Of a stretch of DNA of 64,000 bases, positions 1 to 8,980 are shown piece by piece; positions within the stretch are counted from its first letter, which is position 1, and each line of letters starts with the position of its first letter. The position numbers and the translations under genes were made by a program. The stretch lies in NCBI RefSeq assembly GCF_001715195.1, contig NZ_MDWE01000005.1, forward strand, positions 1 through 64,000, in the 5' to 3' direction. Source of the stretch: Rhodohalobacter halophilus (GTDB lineage: Bacteria; Bacteroidota; Rhodothermia; Balneolales; Balneolaceae). The notes beneath the pieces were generated by a model. It did no database searches. It was not told the origin of the DNA and worked only from the letters and a program-made list of their open reading frames with translations.

Positions 1-1362
1 ATATCGTATCAAATCCTGGTTCATTCCATCGGGATCGATGGCGTCTACCTTATATTCAAATGGCTCACCAATTGGTATGGAGATCGGCCGTGCTGAAGAG
101 AATCGTGGAGGAGCATTAAAGGGTCGGAGATCAATCATAAACTCCTGGCTGTCGCTCTGTCCTGCCGAATTTGTAGCTGTAATGGTTACCCGGTGTCTGC
201 CGGTTTGTGTGGCTGACGGTTGCCAGTAGAAGGTGTTTCCGCGAATACGAGCATTGTTGAATGATGCCGAATAACTAAACGAAACATCACCGAGTCCATT
301 ACCTCCATCAAGCTTGATAGGAAGGATTAACGGTCGCGGAAATGGCAAAATTATATCATCAATAGCCTGAAGAGACAGTCTGCGTGCGGTTGTCCGGGTT
401 TCGGAATCATCGGCAGTTGAGATTACTACCGGAGACAGTTGATTAAATTCAGCTACCCACAATTGATCTTCCGTTACTGTAAAATAGTTCCCCGCACGGC
501 TTTCCGACTTCCATTCTGTTAATTCATCCCCCAACTCTCCAATCCATAGATTTCCTTCCTGAGTTCGCACTACCAGCTGATTGTTCCAGATTCTTAGTTT
601 GTCAATTTCACCATTTACGGTGGCTGTACGTCGGGTTCTTCCATCGGAATTTACCAGATAGATATTACCACCCCGATCTGAACCGATAAGCTCACTGTCA
701 GTCAGGAAGATTTTATCAAACCGCTGATCGGTGTTTACTTGCTCTTCGTGTTGCAGAACAGGTTCGTCTGAATCTTCAGAAGAGAGAGAAAAAATATCAA
801 TTCGGTCGTTGTTGCTCAGCACGTAAAGTGTCTGATTTTTATCTGTGGCCAGGCTTTGGACCCGGGTTCCTTCAAAAAGGTGTTCAAAAGGGTAATCTAC
901 TTCAGAGTCTACGGATTCCGGAGTATTTAGGCTGAGTCTGCCAAGGCCATCGTTGCCGAGTGCCAGATAGAGATCATTTGCAATTCTTTTAACCGCCAAT
1001 GGTTGTGCCGGCAGAACGGTAGATGAATAAACTCCCAGAACAGATGTCGGTTCTACAACCGTCAGTCGACGATTATCGCCGAAGATATAGGCAAAGCGGA
1101 TGTCACTGTCAATTTTGTGTCCGCGCTGCTGCATACCTGTCGAGGAATAGAGCCACTGCAAAGAGTTGTTGTAGGCGCGAAAAACTACCAGTCCCTCACT
1201 TTCTGAAAGTACATAGAGATGAGTTTCGGAACTGTTTACATTGATAATTTCCGGAATGTCCAGTCGATGTCTGAAATCGTGGGCATATTGGGCAAGAATT
1301 GTGTTTGCCGAATCGGCGATAAAGAGCAGTGAAAACAGTAGCGGTAAAATTTTTGAAGTCAT
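1..1362 (-). CDS. Secreted beta-propeller protein with Ig-like C-terminal part (truncated by window edge)
   Basis: An open frame of 454 codons starts at the ATG 1362-1360 and runs off the left edge without a stop, so the C-terminus is missing. The N-terminus (MTSKILPLLFSLLFIADS, then a hydrophobic stretch ending near AQ) looks like a signal peptide. The middle has repeating short beta-strand phrases such as LYVLSES, LYLALGNDGLGRLSL and LYVLSNNDRIDIF, which resemble blades of a beta-propeller. From about residue 330 the style changes to PFPRPLILPIKLDGG and PPRFSSARPISIPIGEPFEY followed by DPDG, typical of cadherin-like or putative-Ig repeats. It begins 4 bases after the stop of the upstream SDR gene, so the two are probably cotranscribed and coupled. 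The role is unknown; it may be a cell-surface or type IX-exported protein. Confidence 0.75.
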   Translation of the reverse strand, partial: MTSKILPLLFSLLFIADSANTILAQYAHDFRHRLDIPEIINVNSSETHLYVLSESEGLVVFRAYNNSLQWLYSSTGMQQRGHKIDSDIRFAYIFGDNRRLTVVEPTSVLGVYSSTVLPAQPLAVKRIANDLYLALGNDGLGRLSLNTPESVDSEVDYPFEHLFEGTRVQSLATDKNQTLYVLSNNDRIDIFSLSSEDSDEPVLQHEEQVNTDQRFDKIFLTDSELIGSDRGGNIYLVNSDGRTRRTATVNGEIDKLRIWNNQLVVRTQEGNLWIGELGDELTEWKSESRAGNYFTVTEDQLWVAEFNQLSPVVISTADDSETRTTARRLSLQAIDDIILPFPRPLILPIKLDGGNGLGDVSFSYSASFNNARIRGNTFYWQPSATQTGRHRVTITATNSAGQSDSQEFMIDLRPFNAPPRFSSARPISIPIGEPFEYKVDAIDPDGMNQDLIRY

Positions 1363-1366
1363 TCTG

Positions 1367-2341
1367 CTATAGCCATCCATTTTGTTTATACCATCTCAAT
1401 GTTCTGGAAATCCCTTCTTCGAGAGTGTATTCCGGTTTGTAATGAAGCTCCTTTCTTGCTTTATGGTCAGAGCAAGTCCACTCAAGAATCATTTCCTTCG
1501 CTTTTTCCCGGTTTATAACGGGATACAACCCGAAAAATGATGCAGATGTTTCAATAGCACCGGAAATCTTCTTTACCCAATTGGGATTTAATTTAATCGG
1601 AATATTTTTCTTTCCAAGAACTGTTGTCACGATATTTCGAATGATGTTCCAGTTTGCTATTCGGTCTCCATCAATAAAGTAGGAGTGAACGCCCGGCTCT
1701 TTTTGCTTCGCTGCTTTCAGAATAGCCTGGATCACATCCTTTACATACACGATGGAGAGTTCGGGATGATATCCATCGCCAACGATGGGGGCAACTCCGT
1801 ATTTCATCATTTTAAAGAGCGTAAAAATTTGATCTTCCCTCGGCCCGTATACGGCAGGAGGCCGCAAAATAGTAATCGACATATCTGCCGGTGCCACTTC
1901 GCGAATCATCTCTTCCATTTTCTTTTTGGACTCCCCATACATGCTCACCGGTTCCATCGGGTCATCTTCTGTTTTAGGTGAACCATTACTGGGGCCTGCC
2001 GCAGCGAGAGAGGAGAGGATGACCATTTTTTTAATTCCCTTCTTGATGGCAAGGCGAAGCAGATTTTCAGTTGCTTCTACATTCGCATAGTCAAACTCTG
2101 CTTGTGTAGGAGCTTTAACAATTGCAGCTATATGAAAAATAACGTCTACATCATCCAGAGCAAGATCAATCTTTTTGATGGAGTGTAAATCGCCTTTTAT
2201 CTTTTCATAGCTTTTATTTTCGAGCCACTTTTCCCGGCTTCGTACCAGACACTTTACTTTTCGGTAATCGGGATGATCGAGCAGGGAGTCTACAAGATGG
2301 CTGCCAATAAAACCGGTTCCTCCGGTAACAAATGCGTTCAT
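1367..2341 (-). CDS. NAD(P)-dependent epimerase/dehydratase, extended SDR; candidate sphingolipid keto-reductase (CerR-like)
   Basis: The 324-residue protein starts with a Rossmann motif (TGGTGFIGSHLVD, residues 6-18), has an SS-LAA serine region and the YGESK catalytic YxxxK motif near residue 136, and carries the 3beta-HSD-like C-terminal part of extended SDRs. On sequence alone it is only a sugar-epimerase or steroid-dehydrogenase-type oxidoreductase. Its position, divergent from two glycosyltransferases, serine palmitoyltransferase and a GNAT acyltransferase, suggests the ceramide reductase role assigned to an epimerase-like protein (CerR) in Caulobacter. There it reduces the 3-keto group left by serine palmitoyltransferase. 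The family call is firm; the CerR role is inference. A nucleotide-sugar epimerase serving the glycosyltransferases is the main alternative. Confidence 0.88.
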   Translation of the reverse strand: MNAFVTGGTGFIGSHLVDSLLDHPDYRKVKCLVRSREKWLENKSYEKIKGDLHSIKKIDLALDDVDVIFHIAAIVKAPTQAEFDYANVEATENLLRLAIKKGIKKMVILSSLAAAGPSNGSPKTEDDPMEPVSMYGESKKKMEEMIREVAPADMSITILRPPAVYGPREDQIFTLFKMMKYGVAPIVGDGYHPELSIVYVKDVIQAILKAAKQKEPGVHSYFIDGDRIANWNIIRNIVTTVLGKKNIPIKLNPNWVKKISGAIETSASFFGLYPVINREKAKEMILEWTCSDHKARKELHYKPEYTLEEGISRTLRWYKQNGWL

Positions 2342-2427
2342 ATAATTCTTATATTCTGTGCTTTACATGAGATAACTCAAACTGGGCTGAGATGAAGATA
2401 CAAAGTTGCCCACTGCATTAAAACTTT

Positions 2428-3561
2428 ATGAGCAGGTTCAAGGTCGTTCTATTTACCGGAAATTATAATCATATACGAGATGGTGTATCGCTTACGCTGA
2501 ACAGACTAGTCCGGTTTTTACTGGATCATGATGTGGATGTAAGGGTTTTTGGACCTACGATTGATGAACCGGCACTGGACCATGAAGGTACGTTTATTGC
2601 CGTGCCTTCGCTCAGTCTTCCCGGGCGCCCGGAGTACAGGATGTCAACATCACTCTCGTCAGAAGCAAAACGTCATCTAAGAGATTTTAAACCGGACCTG
2701 GTTCACATAGCCACACCCGATGTACTCGGCTATAAAGCATTGCGCTGGGCAATGGATCACAAGATTCCGGTTGTTTCATCTTATCACACACATTTTCCCA
2801 GTTATTTGAAGTACTATAAGCTCTCAGTGCTTGAGCCGCTGCTCTGGAAGTATCTGAATTGGTTTTACAGCCATTGTGAGCAGCTCTATGTGCCCACACA
2901 ATCTATGGCAGAGTGGCTGCAGGAGCAGGGTGTTCAGACAGACTTAAAGATCTGGGCACGTGGAATTGAAACCGATCGTTTTGGCCCCTCCAAAAGAGAT
3001 GAAGCCTGGAGGGAATCGCACGGCATTAACCCGGGTGAAGTTGTCATTACATTTATTTCGCGGCTCGTTTGGGAGAAAAATCTGGAACTGTATGCGGATG
3101 TTGTCAAGATGATTCAACAAAAACATGATCACGTAAAGGCACTGGTTGTGGGCGAGGGGCCGGCCGGTGAGGGACTGAAACAGATGCTGCCCGATGCAGT
3201 TTACACAGGATTTTTAACGGGTGAAGATTTGTCGAAGGCGTATGCCAGCAGTGATGTCTTTTTCTTTCCATCAGATACGGAGACGTTTGGAAATGTAACC
3301 CTTGAAGCGATGGCCAGCGGCTTGCCTTGTGTGGTAGCTGATGCCGTGGGAAGTAAATCGTTGGTAGATCACGAAGAGAATGGATATCTTGCGCCGGTCG
3401 ATAAAACTGATCTTTTTTACTCTTATATTGAAAAGTTGGTTCTCAATCCCGATTTGAGAAAAAAGATGGCTGATGCTTCCCTTCAAAAAGCAAAGAAGTA
3501 CAGTTGGCAAAACATAAATGGAAATCTGCTCAGCTATTATGAGCAAGTGTTAGGATTATAA
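2428..3561 (+). CDS. Glycosyltransferase family 4 (MgtA/diglucosyl-lipid type)
   Basis: This 377-residue GT-B glycosyltransferase has the GT4 layout. The N-terminal acceptor domain contains GVSLTLNRLVRFLL and the phrase KPDLVHIATPDVLG. The C-terminal nucleotide-sugar domain contains FISRLVWEKNLEL, VVGEGP and an E-x7-E-like segment at FFFPSDTETFGNVTLEAMASG. It resembles GDP-mannose- or UDP-sugar-dependent enzymes that glycosylate membrane lipids (MgtA and diacylglycerol glucosyltransferase type). It is cytoplasmic and probably membrane-associated. It is followed after 9 bases by a second GT4 and then by serine palmitoyltransferase, so a ceramide or long-chain-base acceptor is plausible. Donor and acceptor cannot be read from the sequence. 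Confidence 0.9.
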   Translation: MSRFKVVLFTGNYNHIRDGVSLTLNRLVRFLLDHDVDVRVFGPTIDEPALDHEGTFIAVPSLSLPGRPEYRMSTSLSSEAKRHLRDFKPDLVHIATPDVLGYKALRWAMDHKIPVVSSYHTHFPSYLKYYKLSVLEPLLWKYLNWFYSHCEQLYVPTQSMAEWLQEQGVQTDLKIWARGIETDRFGPSKRDEAWRESHGINPGEVVITFISRLVWEKNLELYADVVKMIQQKHDHVKALVVGEGPAGEGLKQMLPDAVYTGFLTGEDLSKAYASSDVFFFPSDTETFGNVTLEAMASGLPCVVADAVGSKSLVDHEENGYLAPVDKTDLFYSYIEKLVLNPDLRKKMADASLQKAKKYSWQNINGNLLSYYEQVLGL

Positions 3562-3570
3562 GCAGTTAGC

Positions 3571-4680
3571 GTGCGAATACTTTATATATCACATTTACAC
3601 CCGCCCAAAGATGAGCCGCTGGAGAATGTTGGCGGTATGCAAAATGTCAGTGTTCAGATGGTCCATGCAATGAAGCGGAGGGATGATGTTGAGATGGAGA
3701 CGATTATTCTGAACACCTCCTGGAAATTGATTGGCATAAAAACATTCTTTTTTTTAGTAAGCTTATTGTGGCGAATTCCCGCCACAGCTAAAAAATTTAA
3801 CCCGGATGTAATTCTCTTCTCCTCGATGGTTACAGCCGGAGTTCTGCCATTTATGATAAGGCAGCCAAAGGCTCCATGTGTAACCATTAATCACGGGCAG
3901 GATGTTACCCTTCCGTTTTTTATTTATCAATGGTACATAAAATATGTATTTCGGAAACTTCAGGGTGTTATTTCAGTATCATCTGCTACCCGTCAGGCTT
4001 GCATTGATCGAGGAATGGATCCTGAGATCGGTGTTGCGCTGCCAAATGGTTTTGATATGAGCGTGTTGAAAAAGCTTCCTGAGAAAGAAGAGGCCAGGAA
4101 AATTCTTGAGGAAGAATTTAATGTTGACCTCTCTGATAAAAAATTATTGCTCACTGTTGGACGACAGGTGAAACGGAAAGGCCACCAATGGTTTATAGAT
4201 GAGGTATTCCACAAGATTGATAAGAATACAATCTATTTGATAATTGGTGATGGACCTGAAAATCAAAATATTCAAAAAGCCAGAGAACGATCATCAGAAA
4301 AAGAACGAATAATTATTGCGGGGAAACAGCCGGAATCAATTTTGAATGCTGCCTACGCAGGATCGGACTTGTTTATAATGCCCAACATACCTGTTGAAGG
4401 AGATATGGAAGGATTTGGGATTGTATTGCTGGAGGCCAATCGAGCAGGTGTTCCGGCCATCACCGCAGATCTCGAGGGCATGAAGGATGTGATAGAACCG
4501 GGTGTAAACGGCTACAGAGTTCCTCACAGTGATGCAGAATCTTTTTCAAAAAAAGTGAATGATGTTTTGAAAAATAACCTTCAGGAGTTATCAATTTCTG
4601 CAGAGAAATATGTAAGAGAAAATTTTAACTGGGATACCGTTGTAAACAGGTATATCAGCTTCCTTAAGAGTGTACACTAA
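3571..4680 (+). CDS. Glycosyltransferase family 4
   Basis: The 369-residue protein begins at a GTG (MRILYISHLHPP) 9 bases after the preceding GT4 stop, so the two form a transcriptional pair. The N-terminal part has the GT4 glycine-rich loop (ENVGGMQNVSVQM) and a short hydrophobic stretch around residues 50-70 (TFFFLVSLLWRI) that could dip into the membrane. The donor domain has LLTVGRQVKRKG, IIGDGPE and an EGFGIVLLEANRAGVPA segment, the usual E-x7-E region. It probably adds a second sugar to the same lipid or oligosaccharide acceptor as its neighbour. Substrates are unknown; glyco-sphingolipid synthesis is suggested only by the adjacent spt gene. Confidence 0.9.
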   Translation: MRILYISHLHPPKDEPLENVGGMQNVSVQMVHAMKRRDDVEMETIILNTSWKLIGIKTFFFLVSLLWRIPATAKKFNPDVILFSSMVTAGVLPFMIRQPKAPCVTINHGQDVTLPFFIYQWYIKYVFRKLQGVISVSSATRQACIDRGMDPEIGVALPNGFDMSVLKKLPEKEEARKILEEEFNVDLSDKKLLLTVGRQVKRKGHQWFIDEVFHKIDKNTIYLIIGDGPENQNIQKARERSSEKERIIIAGKQPESILNAAYAGSDLFIMPNIPVEGDMEGFGIVLLEANRAGVPAITADLEGMKDVIEPGVNGYRVPHSDAESFSKKVNDVLKNNLQELSISAEKYVRENFNWDTVVNRYISFLKSVH

Positions 4681-4706
4681 AAAGGTAACACTCGGGTTAC
4701 TATAAT

Positions 4707-4736
4707 TTGATAGAAGCGTAATACTCGGTATATTTA
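4707..4736 (+). promoter_or_regulatory. Bacteroidota-type promoter of the spt operon
   Basis: TTG at 4707-4709 is followed after exactly 19 bases by TATATTTA (4729-4736), matching the Bacteroidota sigma-A pattern TTG-N19-TAnnTTTG except for the last base. It lies 30 bases before the spt ATG, so spt can be transcribed independently of the upstream glycosyltransferases. Confidence 0.65.
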
Positions 4737-4765
4737 CCCGATTAATGAAAATGTAATTTGTTAGC

Positions 4766-6016
4766 ATGGCCGATTCGAAAGCCGATTCAGTTCAAAGGAA
4801 AATATTTAAGAAAGCATACGACTTTACCAAAGCCGATGAAATCAAGGAGCAGGGGCTCTATCCGTACTTTAAACCCTTGCAGGCAACCGATGGTACAACT
4901 GTTCAGATTGAAGGACGCGAAGTAATCATGGCGGGTTCCAACAACTATTTGGGACTGACCAACGATCCGAGAGTAATCAAAGCAGCACAAGATGTAATTG
5001 GAACGTACGGTACAGGCTGTACCGGTTCCCGATATTTAAACGGAACGCTCGATCTGCATCTTGAACTTGAAGAGAAGCTCGCAAAGTTTATGAACAAGGA
5101 AGCCTGTGTACTTTTTAGTACCGGCTATCAAACCAATGAAGGTTCCATTCAGACCATCGCCGGCCGGAATGATATCATTTTTTCTGACCGCGATAACCAC
5201 GCATGTATTGTAGTAGGTACACAGGTATCAAACGCTAAGACCGTGCGGTATCGCCACAACGACATGGAGCATTTACGAACCATGCTTGAGAAGGCAGATC
5301 CCGATGCGGGTAAAATTATTATCAGTGACGGAGTTTTCTCCATGTCCGGCACACTGGCTAAAGTGCCCGAATTGGTCGCACTGGCCAAAGAGTTTGGTGC
5401 TGCACTCTACCTTGATGACGCCCACGCTGTAGGAGTTGTGGGGGATGGGGGACGCGGAACCGCCTCAGTTTTTGGGTTGTCTGATGATGTTGATCTAATT
5501 AGCGGAACGTTTTCTAAATCATTTGCATCACTCGGTGGGTTTATCGTTGGAGACCGTGCCGTGATAGAGTTTATACGCCATCAGTCACCCGCGCATATTT
5601 TTAGTGCGAGCATGCCGCCGGCCAACGTGGCTACGGTTCTAAAATCGCTCGAAATTTTACAGGAAGAGACGTGGAGACTTGAGCGATTGGAAGAGATTTC
5701 AAACTATATGCGAAGAGAGCTTCGTAATCTTGGGTTCAACGTTTGGTCCAGCCAGACGCCCATTATTCCGGTTGTGATCGGGGAGATGTACGACTGTTTC
5801 CGTTTCTGGAAAGATCTGTTCGAAGAGGGTGTTTATGTGAATGCTGTGGTGCCGCCGGCTGTTCCGCGCGGTCAGGCCCTTGTTCGTACAAGCTACATGG
5901 CAACCCATACGGATGAACATCTCGATAAAATTTTGAGTGCATTCAGAACGGTTGGCATAAAACACGGAATAATTGATAAAAACGGCCGCTCACTTATCGA
6001 CGCTGACGTAGAATAA
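4766..6016 (+). CDS. spt: Serine palmitoyltransferase (alpha-oxoamine synthase family)
   Basis: The 416-residue PLP enzyme belongs to the alpha-oxoamine synthase family, which includes serine palmitoyltransferase, KBL and BioF. Visible signatures are AGSNNYLGL (residue 56 on), TGSRYLNGT (86 on), the cofactor-stacking histidine in DRDNH (144), LDDAHAVG (217 on) and the Schiff-base lysine in GTFSKSFASLGG at about K251. The unusual N-terminus (FTKADEIKEQGLYPYFKP) is characteristic of bacterial SPT rather than BioF. SPT condenses L-serine with palmitoyl-CoA or acyl-ACP to 3-ketosphinganine, the committed step of sphingolipid synthesis. No biotin genes are nearby; a GNAT acyltransferase follows after 11 bases and an epimerase-like reductase lies upstream, which supports SPT over BioF. 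Confidence 0.85.
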   Translation: MADSKADSVQRKIFKKAYDFTKADEIKEQGLYPYFKPLQATDGTTVQIEGREVIMAGSNNYLGLTNDPRVIKAAQDVIGTYGTGCTGSRYLNGTLDLHLELEEKLAKFMNKEACVLFSTGYQTNEGSIQTIAGRNDIIFSDRDNHACIVVGTQVSNAKTVRYRHNDMEHLRTMLEKADPDAGKIIISDGVFSMSGTLAKVPELVALAKEFGAALYLDDAHAVGVVGDGGRGTASVFGLSDDVDLISGTFSKSFASLGGFIVGDRAVIEFIRHQSPAHIFSASMPPANVATVLKSLEILQEETWRLERLEEISNYMRRELRNLGFNVWSSQTPIIPVVIGEMYDCFRFWKDLFEEGVYVNAVVPPAVPRGQALVRTSYMATHTDEHLDKILSAFRTVGIKHGIIDKNGRSLIDADVE

Positions 6017-6027
6017 TTGATCGAATA

Positions 6028-7161
6028 GTGGAAAGTACTCCTAAGAGCAACACGGTTACCTACATCACTTCCGATTCAGAAAAGAAGGAGTTTATCAACT
6101 TTCCCTATTCCCATTACGAGGATGAAAAATATTGGGTGCCGCCACTCTTGATTGAGCAGAAAAAACTGCTTAACACTTCAAAAAACCCGTTCTACAACAA
6201 TGCTGAAATTGCCCTGTTTAACGCAGAGCACAATGGGAAACCGGCAGGCAGGATTGCTGCCATCATCGATCACCGGTATAACGATTTTCATCAGACAAAA
6301 ACCGGGTTTTTTGGTTTTTTCGAGTGTATTGATCGCCAATCTACGGCAGACCTTCTTTTTCGTGTAGCTGAAGATTGGTTACGGGAAAAAGGGATGAAAG
6401 ATGTTCTGGGGCCTTCTAACCCAAGCATGATGGACGAATTGGGAATTTTGGTTGAAGGATTTGATAAATATCCGACCATCCTGATGCCGTATCATAAACC
6501 CTACTATGATAAGTTGCTGAGCGGTGCAGGCTATGAAAAAGCGATGGACTTGCTGGCATACCTGGTTACGCAGGACAGTGTTGATCGCGACCGGGCCAAC
6601 CGAGCCATGGAGATTGTAAAAAAACGTCTGCCGGGAATTTCAATTCGGAAGATCAGGCTGAAAAAAATCAAGGAGGAGGTTAAAATCATCCGGGAAATTT
6701 TCAATTCAGCCTGGAAAAATAATTGGGGTTTTATTCCACTTTCTGAAGATGAATTTGATGCACTTGCCAAAGATTTAAAAACCATTGTTGATCCGGATTT
6801 TGCTCACATTGCAGAAATTGACGGAAAGCCGGTGGGTTTTTCAGTAGCTCTGCCCAACTACAACCAGATTCTGAAAGATATGAACGGTAAGCTGTTGCCG
6901 TTTGGCTGGTTGAAGATTTTATTGAACAAAAAAAAGATCAATAAAATACGTACCGCATTGATGGGAGTGATTCCGGAATATCAAGGGCGTGGAATTGATG
7001 TATTACTCCATCGGGAAGCGATTGAAAATGGTCTCGAAAAAGATGTCTACTCTTCTGAAGTGGGATGGATCCTGGAAACTAACGTGCAGATGGTACGCGT
7101 AGCCGAAAAAATTGGCGGCACACTCGATAAGCGATATCGAATGTATCGCAAAGATTTATAG
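6028..7161 (+). CDS. GNAT-fold acyltransferase; candidate bacterial ceramide synthase (CerS-like)
   Basis: The 377-residue protein starts at GTG 6028, 11 bases after spt. It is about twice the length of a simple GNAT domain. The C-terminal part has the acyl-CoA binding motif A (IPEYQGRGIDVLLHREA, about residue 315 on) followed by SEVGWILETNVQMVRVAEKIGG, the family's closing strand-helix. The N-terminal half (FINFPYSHYEDEKYWVPPLL, LGPSNPSMMDELGIL) is typical of large uncharacterised GNATs found beside bacterial sphingolipid genes. In Caulobacter a GNAT-superfamily protein is the ceramide synthase that N-acylates the long-chain base. The fold call is firm; the ceramide synthase role rests on the spt neighbourhood. 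Confidence 0.8.
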   Translation: MESTPKSNTVTYITSDSEKKEFINFPYSHYEDEKYWVPPLLIEQKKLLNTSKNPFYNNAEIALFNAEHNGKPAGRIAAIIDHRYNDFHQTKTGFFGFFECIDRQSTADLLFRVAEDWLREKGMKDVLGPSNPSMMDELGILVEGFDKYPTILMPYHKPYYDKLLSGAGYEKAMDLLAYLVTQDSVDRDRANRAMEIVKKRLPGISIRKIRLKKIKEEVKIIREIFNSAWKNNWGFIPLSEDEFDALAKDLKTIVDPDFAHIAEIDGKPVGFSVALPNYNQILKDMNGKLLPFGWLKILLNKKKINKIRTALMGVIPEYQGRGIDVLLHREAIENGLEKDVYSSEVGWILETNVQMVRVAEKIGGTLDKRYRMYRKDL

Positions 7162-7306
7162 TACATCCTCTTCTCCAATATTTAATTGTTGCGGATCGTA
7201 ATCGCTGCCAAATCACCACTCAAAGTGGAAGCGCTTCCCTTCAAATTTTGAGCAAAATACCCTACCTTAAGAGCAGATTATTCTAACTAATTAAAGATTT
7301 AAAATT

Positions 7307-8680
7307 ATGAGTGAATTCCGCATTGAAAGAGACTCTATGGGCGAAGTGAAAGTACCCAAAAACGCATATTATGGAGCACAAACACAGCGTGCTTTTGATA
7401 ACTTTCCAATCAGTAAAATCCGGTTTAACAGAGATTTTATTTCGGCACTTGGCCGGGTGAAGCATTCTGCCGCAAAGGTGAATGCCGATCTCGGTTTACT
7501 GGATGAGAAAGTTGCAACTGCTATTCAGGCTGCAGCACAAGAGGTGATCGAAGGTAAATTTGATTCTGATTTTGTGCTCGATATTTTTCAGACCGGTTCA
7601 GGTACCTCCACAAATATGAACTCGAATGAGATCATTTCTAAACGAGCAAATGAACTGAAAGAGGATACGGATGTAACCATCCACCCAAACGACCATGTGA
7701 ACTACGGACAGAGTTCAAATGATGTGATTCCTACCACCATCCGGATTTCTGCTGTACTTGCCGTTCGTCATAATTTATTGCCTGCGCTAAAGCATCTTCA
7801 TCAAACCATTCTGGAGAAAGGGGAGGAGCTGAAAGATGTGGTGAAAACCGGAAGAACTCATCTGATGGATGCTATGCCTGTAACCATTCAACAGGAATTT
7901 AGTGGTTATGCTCGCCAGATTGAACTTGGAATCAAGCGTGTTGAATCAGCTCTTGAGCGAATGCTTGAGCTTCCGCAGGGTGGAACAGCCGTGGGAACGG
8001 GGATCAACACTCATGAAGAGTTTGGTGCTAAGTTTGCCGCTGAGGTCGCGAATGCTACAGGAGAAAAATTTCGGGAAGCAGAGAACCATTTTGAAGCGCA
8101 GGCCACTGTGGATGCCCCTGTTGAGCTTAGCGGTCAATTGAAAACAATTGCAGTTGGATTAATGAAAATCGGAAACGATTTCAGGTGGATGAACTCCGGA
8201 CCTAACGGAGGATTGGGTGAGGTTCAGCTTAAAGCCCTTCAGCCGGGATCGTCCATCATGCCGGGTAAAGTAAATCCGGTGATTGAGGAGTCGCTAACGA
8301 TGGTTTGCGCCCAGGTAATCGGAAATGATGCAACAATCACAGTGGCGGGGCAATCCGGGAATTTTGAACTGAACGTGATGCTGCCTGTGGTTGCTCATAA
8401 CTTGCTTCAGTCGATCGAAATTTTGGCAAACGCTGCCCGTAATTTTGCAGACAGATCCGTGAGCGGACTTGAAGCAAGACGAGAAGTAATCAGTCAGATG
8501 GTAGGTAAGAATCCAATTCTGGTTACGGCATTAAATCCTCTGATTGGGTACGATAAGGCAGCGAAAATAGCGAAGAAAGCTTTTGCTGAAAACCGATCTG
8601 TAATGGATGTTGCTAAAGAGATGACAGACCTTTCGGTTGAAGAGCTTGAAAAAGCACTCGACCCTATTAACATGACTTAA
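7307..8680 (+). CDS. fumC: Class II fumarate hydratase
   Basis: The 457-residue protein is the normal length for FumC and starts with the family hallmark RIERDSMGEVKVPKNAYYGAQTQRA. It carries GSGTSTNMNSNE, the TGRTHLMDAMPVT active-site region and the lyase signature GSSIMPGKVNPV with its mobile catalytic loop at about residue 317. It interconverts fumarate and malate in the citric acid cycle and needs no iron-sulfur cluster. It stands alone, with a hairpin terminator about 30 bases downstream; the next gene, also in central metabolism, has its own leader. Argininosuccinate lyase and aspartase share the signature but lack this N-terminus. Confidence 0.97.
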   Translation: MSEFRIERDSMGEVKVPKNAYYGAQTQRAFDNFPISKIRFNRDFISALGRVKHSAAKVNADLGLLDEKVATAIQAAAQEVIEGKFDSDFVLDIFQTGSGTSTNMNSNEIISKRANELKEDTDVTIHPNDHVNYGQSSNDVIPTTIRISAVLAVRHNLLPALKHLHQTILEKGEELKDVVKTGRTHLMDAMPVTIQQEFSGYARQIELGIKRVESALERMLELPQGGTAVGTGINTHEEFGAKFAAEVANATGEKFREAENHFEAQATVDAPVELSGQLKTIAVGLMKIGNDFRWMNSGPNGGLGEVQLKALQPGSSIMPGKVNPVIEESLTMVCAQVIGNDATITVAGQSGNFELNVMLPVVAHNLLQSIEILANAARNFADRSVSGLEARREVISQMVGKNPILVTALNPLIGYDKAAKIAKKAFAENRSVMDVAKEMTDLSVEELEKALDPINMT

Positions 8681-8706
8681 AAAGTGTTAATGATAACTTG
8701 ATAATT

Positions 8707-8737
8707 GGCCGGTAAAGTGATTTTGCCGGTCAGTTTT
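8707..8737 (+). terminator. Terminator of fumC
   Basis: A GGCCGGTAAA / TTTTGCCGGTC stem with a short GTGA loop lies just downstream of fumC and is followed by a weak T-rich tract (CAGTTTT). The T-run is short, so termination may be partial. Confidence 0.5.
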
Positions 8738-8980
8738 AAGTTAATTTGTAACTCCCTCTCATACGTTTGGAAGGGGAGATAAAGAGCCTGATACAATAAA
8801 CCATCAAGGAAAGTAAATCGGTCGAATTTTGATCGATCACCGATTCATTTTTGTTCAAAAAGTAGCTGATTCTGATGTAGATAGATTCAGTTTCACTCTT
8901 TTTTGAAAATTAAACACAGGGCCGTATTATTCCGCCGCCCGAATTTTGCGCAAGAAACGTTAAGTAAACTTTTGAGACTT
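8738..8980. other. Leader region upstream of the E1 fusion gene
   Basis: About 240 bases without a convincing gene. An in-frame TTG at 8903 would extend the next protein by 26 residues, but the added sequence (KIKHRAVLFRRPNFAQETL) is not like family N-termini. The region more likely holds the promoter and untranslated leader. No strong promoter match or riboswitch fold was recognised by eye. Confidence 0.4.

Noticed and set aside
4766-6016. Annotation of spt as bioF or kbl
   Set aside because: The N-terminal segment and neighbours (GNAT, SDR, GT4) fit serine palmitoyltransferase, and no biotin or threonine-degradation genes are present.
8686-8700. GTTAATGATAAC-like sequence after fumC resembling the LacI operator
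   Set aside because: It lacks the central CG and full arms, lies beyond a stop codon and has no regulated gene close by; likely chance.
8903-8980. Upstream TTG extension of the E1 fusion protein
   Set aside because: The extra 26 residues do not match family N-termini, while ATG 8981 begins the expected charged leader.
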